Assembly: GCA_018292915.2 (NCBI GenBank)
Contig: JACVVK020000343.1
Location: forward strand, 72,501 to 136,500
From: Batillaria attramentaria
Taxonomy: Eukaryota > Mollusca > Gastropoda > Batillariidae
DNA: 64,000 nt
Reading direction: 5' to 3'
Shown here: positions 42,301-54,300 of the stretch, one piece after another
Position numbering within the stretch: the first letter of the stretch is position 1
Layout of the letters: every line of letters starts with the position of its first letter
Notes under the pieces: model-generated
The model's database searches: none
What the model saw: the letters and a program-made list of their open reading frames with translations, nothing else
What the model was told of the DNA's origin: nothing
Position numbers and translations under genes: made by a program

Positions 42301-45300
42301 TCATATAACCGTGGTGCCTGCTGTTTTAGGATGTGTTTTGTGTGCGTGCGAGTGATTTGTGAATGCGCAATGAGCTGAGGTATATTCAAAAATTGCTCTT
42401 TATAAATGCGATTTATTATTTTTGTTTACTAACCTGATCTTTGGAAAATCTTTCAAAGCGTGTGAAAATACTCACTTGCGTAGTTTCTGGCGACAGGTAG
42501 CAGAGCGTGATCATGGCGGCCACAGATACTGGTGTCGCGAGTGAGAGAGGCACGGCAAAGGAGAAACGCTGCATACACAACTTGCAGGCTAGACGAGCAA
42601 AGTAGTAGCACAAGCCGGATGCGACAACCTGCACGAAAAAAACAAAACAAAAAAAAACCAGTAATGAAAGCACGAACGAAACTCGATAACTCATTTTACA
42701 CGTATTTTGACAATTTGTTCACTCCGCTGAACGATTTCTTTAGTAAATGACGTATTGAGTTGTGAGACGCCTATCGTGTAATATAAGCATGTCGCTTCAG
42801 TTGGCTACTGTTCCAGAATAGCTATACAAGAATGCTCCTTCTCACAAGTTGTTCTCTAGATCGACTGACTCAGATATTCAGAACTAGAATAAGAAAGACA
42901 AAACGATGGGCAGACGATCTAGAAGCGCTTGATTTTATCAAGCACCACACACACGGTAGCCGTGGAAAGGGCGGACACATAGAGATTAGAGTGCGCATAT
43001 GAATTCATTCTAGGATGATGTACAAGATGAACTACCGACCTGCATAAGTAAGGGAAGGTAGGTGATGTACTGTCGCCAGTTGTAGATGTAGCTGGTGGTG
43101 CAGACGGTGGTGTTGAGAAGGCCGTTCACGCTGATGTTGGCAACAGTACAGTTCTGGATGTTGACGCGCATGAAGCGGTTCTCGTTGGGGTAGCGGATCC
43201 CTCCAGACGGAGGAACCATGTCCGGCATGATGGGAGCTTCAGTAGATACCATTGGGGCGCTGGTTGTCGCCAGAACCTGGACAAGTAGAACATTTGTGTA
43301 GGTTATTTGAACGAACAAGAGTACCCAGCGTGCTAGAAAAAGATGAGAACACCAAAGCAGCGCTGTGCTTGTGTGTGGTTGTTTCTTTGTCCCCTGATGA
43401 AGGTGTCCGTCGCCGGGTAATATTCGAAACTGAATTTACCCTGTCAGTTGTCCTTTCAAACATTTGGGTGTTGTGATTTCCATACGTTTTCATGCACATC
43501 GTTGCAATTTGATGATTGGTTTCCCCGCATGCTACGCAGCTCGCTTGTAAATAATCTTACAATGAGGCAGCTCCACCGTCTCACCTTCCCTACCATCATT
43601 TCTTCTCAACCGTATTCTCAAATAAGTTGTTAGTTTGATTGATTCCTAGAGCATCTATCTAGCGAATGATTATTGCAAAGTATGCTCAGTCAAAGTGATC
43701 ACTAGATTTAACTTTACGTCAATTAAATATTCACTCTTTTTATTGGTCAAAGCGTTTCTCTCATATCTTGAAAATGCCAAAGTAATGCTCATTTACATAT
43801 ATATGTGTCCCGGTTTCTTAATTGAACGTACCTTCTACCACTGTTCCGTGTAGTCGGTGTACTCAGCAGGTGTCGCCATCAAATCCCTTGAAGGCCACGT
43901 GCACCAGAGACAGGTCTGGTACCAGCAGGTAGGCGAAGCCGAAAGTAAGGCCGATCTTCCAAAGCGAGGCTAAAATGTAGGCCTTGGTGCGGACACGGTG
44001 AAGAGCGTCCTTGTAGTTCTTGACGGGAAGATACAGACAACCGATACGCAGGTCCTGCAATTGCAAAAGTACGTGGTATACACAGACGAGTTGACAGAGT
44101 CTCCTTTTGGACATACTGGTTGTTTTTGTCGGTAGGTTAGGAGCACGCTCAGAGACTAAGTGTTTAGCTTAGGTTTAGACAGGTGTTCTCGGACTCGTCA
44201 GTTTTTCCGGGATCCGATATGCAGGAGCTCTCATCGAAACGAAATTCCGATCTATGGTCAGGCAGGACAGTCTGGAACTTTGTAGGGTAGGAGCCCTCTC
44301 ACAGGTTAAGTTCTTATCCAGTAATAGGTTACAGTTACGACTTTGTCCTTTAGGAAACTAAGTCCAAGCCAGGCTTGCATCTGTTGAGGAATGACCCCAT
44401 CCACCCCACCTTGTGCGTGTTTCACCCTGATAGGATTTACTATTTTTTTATGTTAGCCTTTGCTTTGCCCAACTTAGAGTATAATGTTTTTTGTGTGTGT
44501 GTTGTGTTGTGTGTTTGTGTTGTTGTTTGTGTTGTGTGTGCTCGTGCTGTGCTGCGTTGTTGAGTTGAATTAAATTGGTTGAGTTGAGTGAGTTTGAATG
44601 GTTGAGTTGAATTTGTTGAGTTGAATTGTTGAGTGAGTTGAGTTGAGGTTGTTGAGCTGTGTTGTGTTGTTCTGTGTTGTGACGTGTGCATTTCTGACTC
44701 TTTCCTGTGTTTTTTGGATAGCCCACCGCAAACATTTGCAGCTTTCTCTTCCTCCCAAATCTGTGCCTCTCTCCTCTCTCATTTTCCCCCTCCCCTTGTT
44801 CACGCTAACTGACGCAATCTGTAGATTGTTCGGGCCCCCGATCAGTGTTAGGTAGTCAGAAACTTACGCACACCGTTGAAGCGGTAGGTCTCTAGCAGAT
44901 GGTCATTCACTGCAGGGAAACAGGGATGAAACCTAAAGTCTGTGGCACTGTGATCAGTACAAAACTCTAGCCCTCCAAGATGACCAGTTTCTTACCTTAT
45001 CGCAGAAGTTCTCCCACCAGTTGGTGGAGATGAGAAGGAGGGCGAGTGGAATCTCCCAGGACATGTCTGACAGCGAGTAGGCGTTATCCCACGCTGACCC
45101 AGATCCAGTCATGAACCCGCCGCCTCTCAAACCTGTGCAGCTGCTCACATAAAACACACGAATCATCAGAATTCATCTTCAGGCAAAGGATTAATATCAA
45201 AAGTTTTAGATGACAAAGTGGCCAGGAGACAAAATTAATGCGTTGTCTGCGTCATATGCGTCGTTTGTCTGCTGTGTGGTGATATTTGAGGTGCTCGAAG

Positions 45301-48300
45301 TTTTTCTTTTTGCAAGTTTTAACAAATTTACGCCCGTCTGACAAGCGCCCCCCCACCTCCCTTCGAATTTCTTGGGGTTTTTTTTTCAGGTCATGATCGC
45401 TCAGTTGGTAGAACATCCGACTCAGAGATCGGAGGCTGATTGACAAGTTCGAATCCCAATAGGGTGACAATTTGTAGAGGCCAATTTCTCGTTTCTCCCC
45501 TCCCCTTCCCACCCCCCTTATTTTGAGAGGGCGGGGGCAGGGGGTGGGGCATTATTATAATTTTCTGGTTACGTACCACTAGTGGATGTTCCTTTACTGT
45601 TGTCCGTCGGTTCCTGTGTCTTGACACATTCTGACTTCATGGAGACCAAAGCAATCACGTAAGCGGACAGCTGCATCAGGACGGCCAGCACGTCCAAAAT
45701 GGCCGTGGTCACTTTACGTCGTGGGTCGTCAGATCGCTTGGTTGCAAACAGTCTGAAAATTGCCAGAACGATGATGACAAAGTGGATCTGACTATTTATG
45801 CTGGGCGACGTACGAAACTTGGACTCTGAGCTATGTGTATACACTAGGAACAGCGATGGCAATACATTCAGGAATAAGTATTCTGGTTGTCTCTTCCGAT
45901 CCAGGTTTTTGCGTCTGTTTGAAGTTTTAAAGTGACTGGCTCATTTTTAACTGGCGGAAGCACTGCAGTTGTCTAAATCTGGAGATAACTAAACTGAATA
46001 TTAACATCTCCTGGAGCAAAGCAGGAAAGGAGTGAGGAAAGACAGCTGATGGTGATGGCACTGATGATGGTGATGTCGACGATGATGTCGATTTTAATTA
46101 CCTGAGAGTGGCCGGTATGGAGCAGAGGGCGTTCATCAGCAGGAGGCAGCGAACCGTGTCGAGACATGGCAACACGCGGAACAGCAGGAGACACAGACCG
46201 AAAGAGTGAATGGACTCTACGAGCAGGATCTGAAACACGCGTCATATGACATTAACAACATTAACAAAATCCACAACCGTAAAGAACGTGTTTTTCGGTG
46301 GCATTGTGTTCAGTGGTCAAACAACGTGTTCTGACAGTTTTGTACAGATGCATTTGCTTCTTCTCTGGCTCAGTATGGCGTAACTGGTTTGTGCCATTGT
46401 TGTTAATTGTTCGATTGGGGGGGGGGGGGGGGGTATCTTTTGGACAGTGTGACCAAGTTCCTTGGGGATGGACACATCTATCGTAAAACAACGGTAAGCC
46501 TGTAGTGGCGTACCCATGCCATGTTTCCGAAGGACGGCCGATGGAAGTTGCCAAACAGCGCGCGGAAGAGACTCTCGAAGAAGGTGACGAGGTATGGTAT
46601 ACACACCACACCTATCAACAGGTACACCCAGCGGTCACGGTTCTCGTTCCCCTGAAACAACCACCAGGATATACAATGTAACAACCAGGATTTACAATGT
46701 AGGTCAAATGAGGCAGTCATTATATTGTATCGTGTGCGTGACTGCAAATTTTGATCAGTTTTATTGTTGAGGACTTATACCCATCGCAAAGATGCGGAGG
46801 TTTTTCCTTTGAAATGAGCCTAAGTAAAATTCCTCATTGTTAGACAGCTCTTTTTGCTTATAGACAAAAAGTCCCGACCAAGCAAACATACAGGCTCGAT
46901 TACCCTATAAATCTTTTAAACCCATGCAAACTTCGCAATTTTACTTGAAATCTTCAGATCATTAGATGCCACTTCAAGCCACTATTATGCAATCTGCAGC
47001 GGTCGGGCCAAACAGGGAAGGCCCACGCCTTGCGTAATAGTGGCTTGAAGTGGCTCCTACTGGTGTGCAGCGGTTTGCAGTCTTATCGTCTGGCCCAGTG
47101 GCACTTTGTCCTCCTGTAAATTCCCGTCTTTCAGTGACTCATCCCCTGTACTCACCAGATCAGCATTGCCGATGGCGTTGGTCATAAGCAGTAGCGAGGC
47201 CTTGCTGACAACGGCCGTGCACAACACGCACAGAAAGAGGAGAAGGAAGAAGAAGAGCTTGAGTGTCTTGGCGGCCACCTCGAACCAGTTGGTTGTCGCC
47301 TCGTACATCGTCTCGCTCTTTCGCGACACCGTCTTGAACACGTCCCATGGCTGGAAGCTGGAGCACAGAAGAGAAATCTGTAGTATTATGTCTAGACTAG
47401 AAAGGTTGATTGCTAATGTCTGAATATAGAACCCCACGGTTAGGAAAGTTGATACTACCCAAGGAGTGAGTGAGTCATTTAGGGCTTAACGCCTAACAAG
47501 CAACAAAGACTAATTCGCGGCTATACTACCCACGGACTAGAGATGTTTACTGTATCATGTCTGAACATAGACCCCAGGACTAGATACGTTTATAGTATAA
47601 TGTCCGAATATAGCCCCCAAGGACTAGTAATGTGTATTGTATAGTGTCTGAATATAGACCCCAGGTCTAGAAAAGTGTATAGTGCAATGTGCGAGTATCG
47701 TCCCTCAGGACAAGAGATCGAAATAAATAGATAATGTATGATTAAAGTCCATCTGCACTCTAAAAGAAACAAGTGTCCAGAAACAGACCTTCTGGTAACT
47801 GCAGTGACGGTCTAGATCTCACCCTCTCTAACCATAATTATGAAGCAACTAATGAGCACACTGGCAGAAAATTGGACACTAGGATTTCTGTGGCTGGGTG
47901 GGGGATGTTTTCATACAGGTTCATCTTCACTTAAATCTAATTAAGGTGGTGAGAGTAATCGTCCTTGTTTAGTCTTATAAAATCAGCTCTGCCTGTGGCG
48001 AACGTACGGATCTGTCTATGGGTTTGTCCGCTGTGGGGCTTCGAATCATTATTCAGTGGTCTTGCTTAAATCGTATTCATTTTCACGTTCCGCTTACTTG
48101 TCGCATAGCCTCCATGATGTTGCAAAAGTAAAAAAGCACACTTGCTTCAACTACACCGCAACCAGAACAGACGGGCACTCGCTTGAAACAAGGAGGAAGG
48201 AGAGGATAATTCAGCTTATGACGCTTTTGATCCACCCCCCCCCCCTTCCCGTCCCCCTCCTTCTCTCCCCCCCCCCACACACACACTTTAAAATAAAAAA

Positions 48301-51300
48301 AATCCGGCATGCCCTCTCTTTGACTGCCACCTCCCTCCCCCCTACCCCCCCCCCACCTACCCCCTCCCCTCCCACACCCATCCTTTTTTACCCTCCGCCT
48401 TCCGCCCGTTGTGTGAATCTCCGCCAGATAAGCGAAAACAAACGACACAGAAAGCAATTTTAAGACAAACAGCTACATTTTCCAATGTCCGCTAGGACTG
48501 GCCGAAACATGGCAACCCAGAAACACAGACTAAGGCACGCAGCCACCAAACAACACACAAAAAACAAGCCCAGGTTTTTGCTTTTGGAGGCAGCAGTGTG
48601 TGCGGTGCACATGCAAAGGTTTGCAGTTTGCCGAGCACATATCATGTCAACACATCCGGGCTTTCCGCGGTCAACATCAAAAGCAAAAGCCGATAATCAT
48701 GCATGGCACAATGACGTCATCACCTACGTTGTGAACAGGCCGCCATTGGCTGGATGGTCGGCCATTCTGAAAGAGGACACAAAGTGAATTATAATACATT
48801 TCTTGTTACCACCTTGGAATTTTGAAGCAAACGAGTAGCCATTGCTGCAAATACAAGCTGGGGATATGACTTGTATTGAGCTCTTATTGTGAATTTCTAG
48901 TTCTATAACTGCTTACAAGCTGTGTTCGGTGTGGCTGCGAGGAAGGAAACTGCACTTCAACTGATTTGTTTTATTTGCTTTCAGTATTGTAATTCCCGTT
49001 TGTGTGCTGTCACATGCTCGATGGAATCTTCTATAATTGCGTACAAAAGTTCAATTCAAAGTCGTTTTCTCTTAGTAGAAGAAGGATAACATGGAGCATT
49101 TTACGATCGTGCGACGGTCATTTCCACACAGTTAGTTAGTTAGTTATATGTGGCTTGACGCCGCGCAAGCAACAAAGCCTATTTCGGCAAAATCTTCACA
49201 CAAAGAAAACAAAACAAAAAGTCAGGTTGAAAAAACCCACAGCAACTAATTTCTGAAATGAACTAAACTTGCAAAAAGACACATATAGGAAAAAACAACA
49301 GCCTTTACACATCCCACCCACTAACAACTTGTGATGGCTTCAGGGCGAACGGACTAAGTCCAATAACAACAGTAAAACTGGTGCAGACAGGAATGCGTGT
49401 TTGGAGTACCCGGGGGATTTTACCCGACGTAGTACAGCCCACCCTGTAGACATTTATTCTGGGCACTGGGTGCAAGTTTCACTTGACTGTTAACTTAAAA
49501 GAAGCATTCACCAGTTAAATCCAAATACTTGAAAAGGAACTTCAAAGATGTGTGGCCCAGTTTCACAGTGACTGGTCGGGGACAATGTAAATAATGGCCT
49601 ACAAACACATGATTCCCTTAGAGCGAGCTTAACACGAGCACTCTCTACCACTCTACCATCAGTAAGTTTCTGCTGTTGGTTGGAATGAAAAGGAGATTGC
49701 TGCTATTTTTTTTTAAATGCTCAATATTATTTCGAATCTGTATTTAGGAAGCAAAGTGCGAAGGAAACTAGCCTGACCGGGGCCAGCTATTTGTGCCGGC
49801 TTTTTTCTCGTCGCCCCGTCTTTGATATCACCCATCCGTGGTGAAACAGGAAGTCAAACTCCCAAACACCCACGTACCCACCCGCGAAGGAAACTACACA
49901 ACCGAAAAACATTAATGTCATTAATTTTAAATCGTATAAAAACGAAACAAAATTTTTCTCCGCTGTTACAGCCATCACTTACTACGCATTCAGATGGAAA
50001 ACGTACAAATAATGACTTCTGGATAATACGCCTATCATATCCTACTTTTCATTAATAAGTTCTCCACCGACGCAAAGTAACACCCACTAAAAACCCATTT
50101 CAGCCTAGGTGAGAGTAAACGTCTCCAACGCATATTCAGGGTGTTGTCATGATGCTTGAGTCTGGGTTGTTTGCTTGTGAAAAGGTGTGTCATCGGTAAA
50201 GAAAGAATGAAAAGAAAGTAGGTGTTATATTTAGGACAGACGACAAACGCAACATGGTTGTGTGTGGGATGAGAGTATTTGCGCAGGTAAACAGGGCGGG
50301 TACAACTCAAGTTTGGAAAATATCACCCGGTTTACTAAAGCCTACCCACGTCCCCAAAATCCCGTGATTAAAAAAAAAAAGAAAACCGCTTTAGGTATTA
50401 AAGAAACATATAATGACGAAATATTTCTGAAATCATGCACTTTTTTTTTAAACGTCAATGCTTCGCTCCTGGGAAATAATCTTCATAATCTTCAGATGCC
50501 TTGCCATAGAAACGGACAGACGGAACGTAAAATCTCTGGTTTATCAAAGTACAATTATTTATTTCACAAAAGAGCCCCACGGTGTAGATGACAGATTGAT
50601 AAAATGGACGTCTACCATTTGGATTACTGCATTACAGGAGTTCGACCCGAGCGATTAGGGGGGGCCGGGGTGGTCGAATGGTAGAGCGTTGGACTTCTAA
50701 TGCTCGGGTCGTGAGTTCGATCCCGGCTGGGGCCAAATATTTGTGCTGGCTTTTTCATCGTTGCCCCGTCTTTGATATCAACCTATGTGGTGGAAAAGGA
50801 CGTTAAACCCCCAAACACCCACCCACCCACCCTCCGAGCGATTAGTCGTCTGACCGAGCTGATTGTATCTTGGCCAGCGATGTCCATGTCAATAACCTCC
50901 ATTCCGCGTTCGGTACTTGACAGAAACAAAGGGAGGGTAACAAAAAACAAAACAATGTCTATTTGTAATCAGACATCAATGTCCATTTCCATCACACTGG
51001 GTGGGCGTTCGCTGCTGTGACGGAGACAAAGGAGGGTTAACAAAAACACAAGGGATGCTGTCGGCCAGTGTTGACAGTGCAACTCTTCACCGTCCCCATG
51101 TCTCGCTCCGCCACGTTTGATGCAGCTAAACGACGGGTCGGCACTGTTGCTCTATGTGCCCAGGGGGGCAGTTTCAAGGCCACACCAGAAACGTCTCATG
51201 TTGTGTTATTATTGATGTTGTCTTGCTGTGAGCTCATGTTGTCTTGTTGCGTTCCAATCGAAGCTTTGGTTGCAAAGGTTTTGCCTCGATGGGAGCTTAG

Positions 51301-54300
51301 CAGTTTTGCTACACGCCCTGTGCCCCGCCCAAATGCCCTTCCCACAGACAAGAGAGAAGAGTGCATGGAATGTGCAGCAGCTTATCTTGAAGTCTGCGCA
51401 ACCGGTGACGATTCACCATTGGAGAACTTCTATTTTCTACGGTGAAAGGGAAGATAAGCAAGACGAAAGAAAGGTTTTCATTGTGAAAACGGTCTCACTA
51501 TAAAACAGTTTTGCAAGGCATTGAACAAAAACCTCTGAAACAAATATCGCTGAAACATTCACCGACTTCAAACCTATTTATGCCATATGGGGAAAAAACT
51601 AAGCTAATCTTCTGCACTCACTGCGCTGAAGCATTTTTTTTCGTGCTCACGTACAATACTTTACTCACTTGTCTTCTACTGTCCTGCCATTTAAATTCTG
51701 CTGCAATGAAAGTCTCACCATCTCTGAAACCTTTAGCTGACATCGGAGCAGAAGAATGCTAAGATATCTTACATTACCCATTCAATGCGTGTCCTTCCCG
51801 GCTCCATCTTTGTACGTGTCATCGGAATTCCTTGCGGTTTTGATCATAATTTCTGTCCGCGCTGTTATCATTGGGCGACATTTAAATGTCAGTTTCGCAG
51901 CGCAAAAGTGAAAACGGCAATAGCACAGACTGTTTTCCCTGGCTTTCCAAGGGGAGACACATTCCGTGATTGTCAACTGTTTAATGTCTCCACCTTTCCT
52001 CACACTCAGTCGAGCGCTGATGTTCTGCCCGTCCAATAGAAAGCGACAGAACTAACATTAGTGTTGAGAGAAACGAGAGTAAGCGAGAACATGGGAGGGT
52101 ACTTGAAGTTTTAAGTGTGAAAATTGTGATGTTGTGGGTGCAGGGGGTGGTACGGAGGTTACGTGCAAAGCCTACAACAATACAGCGGTAGATATAAGGA
52201 GGACAAGTGGCCACAAACACGTGACCCATTTTTTTATGGCGAAGTTTGCCGAAGCGGGGGAACGGAACGTGACGAGGAATGAGCGTGACGTCACGGCGAT
52301 CCATGAAGCAGTGTTCCCCCTCGTGTTAGCTCATCACATCGGCCGGGGTCGACAAACAGGCGAACCGTTTGCCACAAGGGCGAGAGGACTAGCATGCAGC
52401 CTGGCAATTTCTCACGAAGACACAACCTGTCATCCCCCCAAGAGCATCATTTGCCTGTGCCCATCTTCTCCCAGGTCATAACTGTGCATAGAATCTCATA
52501 GCAAGGTCAGATCATCGTGATCAAACTGGAAAATTATGTATTATTTTAGTGTTTAGTCGGACACGCTGGGGATAAAAAAGGCGCAGGAGGGAGAGCCGCA
52601 GAAAGGTGTGCAGAACATGAGCAATGTCTTCTGTGGAGGTATTTTCTCTGTGTGGGCCGACGCGGTATGTAGCTAATCGATGGGGTAAATATCCATAGCA
52701 CAACACTGAACCAGTTGCGGCCACCTCCACAATCCCAATCCCTAACCGTTCAGAACAGGGTCCTCCTCCCCGCCCCCTCTTCCCCCCAGCCTCCCCCTTC
52801 CCCGAGCCTCCCCCTTCCCTCAGAGAAAGAGAGAGAGAGAGAGAGAGAGGTGGCATGCCAGCAAAGTAAACTACCGAATCTGTTTGGTGTTATGTGCTCC
52901 CGACACATCAGCCGCCATGTCTACAAGAACTATCTCACGTCTGCCCACTGCGGCAAGGCACTCCTTTACATACGGCGCGAAGATGCCTCCCTCTCGGTAA
53001 CCAATCACAGCTTATCGAGCAGACGACAAGCGCGCCGCCTTTTGCACATCGATTGAGGGGACACGGTCCGACCTTAAATGTCAATCGTGGGGGATTCTTT
53101 TGTAAGATTTGCCGGAAAGAAGCCTTGAAGCAAGTCTGACTTAACTAGTATGAAGTCGACATGTTTAACGCTGACGTTTACTGAAAGGTCTTTAGTTTTT
53201 TTTTCTACATGTGTTTCGTCTGTAGCGTCTGTGTACTGCAGTGTGCGAAGTCCCCTTTTCCTGAGACAGGTTGACACACCTTTAGCATGAAGCTAAAGCT
53301 CCGTGAACTCACATTAATTTTCTTAGCTGTAAATTAAGCATTGTCTAGAATTGGCTACAAACATTCGCAGCATGTCAGTGCGCAAAATAAAAGAAACAAA
53401 AATCAGGACCAAATTACGGTCTCCGACGGACAGTCGCTGATCTGGCCACGTGAAATGTTTACATTGTGACCGCTGGGATGAGCGAAGGTCAAATAGATTC
53501 AAGGTGGCCCCTGGCCCAATGCTTGGCACTACAAACAGTTTGACCTCACAACCTCCCTCCCCCTTTCACCCACTACCTCCACGTCCATTGTTCACTGTCC
53601 CGCTAGGAAAAAAAGAGACTGGAATGATTGTGAGGAAAAGGGATCGAGATTACTTATAGTTGAAAAAGGGAGAGTAGTTATGGTTTCAGAGTAACTTAGT
53701 TTTGTCGAGACTGACAGTTTTCAGTTTTCATTTGAGTCGTACGCTGCATGCGCACGGCAGAAAAACAAACCACATTGGTTCACTGTGAAGATCTAGTACT
53801 CAGAGGCTCTGAGCGTTTTTCTCTCAGTTTCGTCGTTGCCAGTATGGACCAGCTCCATGCATGAAAGCTTACCTAGGCTCCTTTTCAGTTCTGCCTAAAG
53901 AACATTAATTATTACACATTTTTACTGAAAACAGGATCTGACCCACTCTCTTCCGCAATAATCTCCGTATGAAAGCTCCAAAGTACTTGAGATTCGAAAC
54001 TGGTTTGTTATTTAGTTATTTTGGGCTTAACGCCGCACAAGCATGAGATTCGAAAAGATGTACTCTCGGTCACTCTGAAAAACTCGGATGCCCCACTTCT
54101 TTTACCCCAATAGGCCAGTGCGGTGTATTTGAACATCGGTCTTCTTGGGGGGGGGGGGGTGCATTTCCTGTGGAAACCTTTTTTCTGTTTGCCCAGGCTG
54201 CCCGAGTGTGTCTCGTAGTATCCAATTAACCCGCATGGGTATCATCTTAGTCCCTTCCGAGTGTTGGAAGTGCATAGGTCATCGTCTGTCTCAGTGCGCG

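Noticed and set aside
44868..44909. A 42-base segment with good acceptor (CCCTGCAG) and donor (GTAAGT) between chitin synthase exons 8 and 9
   Set aside because: The flanking exons join directly in phase 0 to give WWENFCDK-DLRIGCL. Inserting the 42 bases in phase 0 begins with TGA. It could only be a poison exon, with no other support.
45389..45470. tRNA gene on the plus strand
   Set aside because: A and B box-like sequence is present, but the arms do not close into a cloverleaf and a SINE-like body follows. The same applies to all other tRNA-like heads in the window.
48056..48463. Proline-rich and glycine-rich open frames on opposite strands
   Set aside because: They arise from C-rich low-complexity DNA at 48230-48395.
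51068..51445. Plus-strand open frame of 125 codons in a chitin synthase intron
   Set aside because: No recognisable domain, no splice context and no codon-level signs of conservation; treated as chance.
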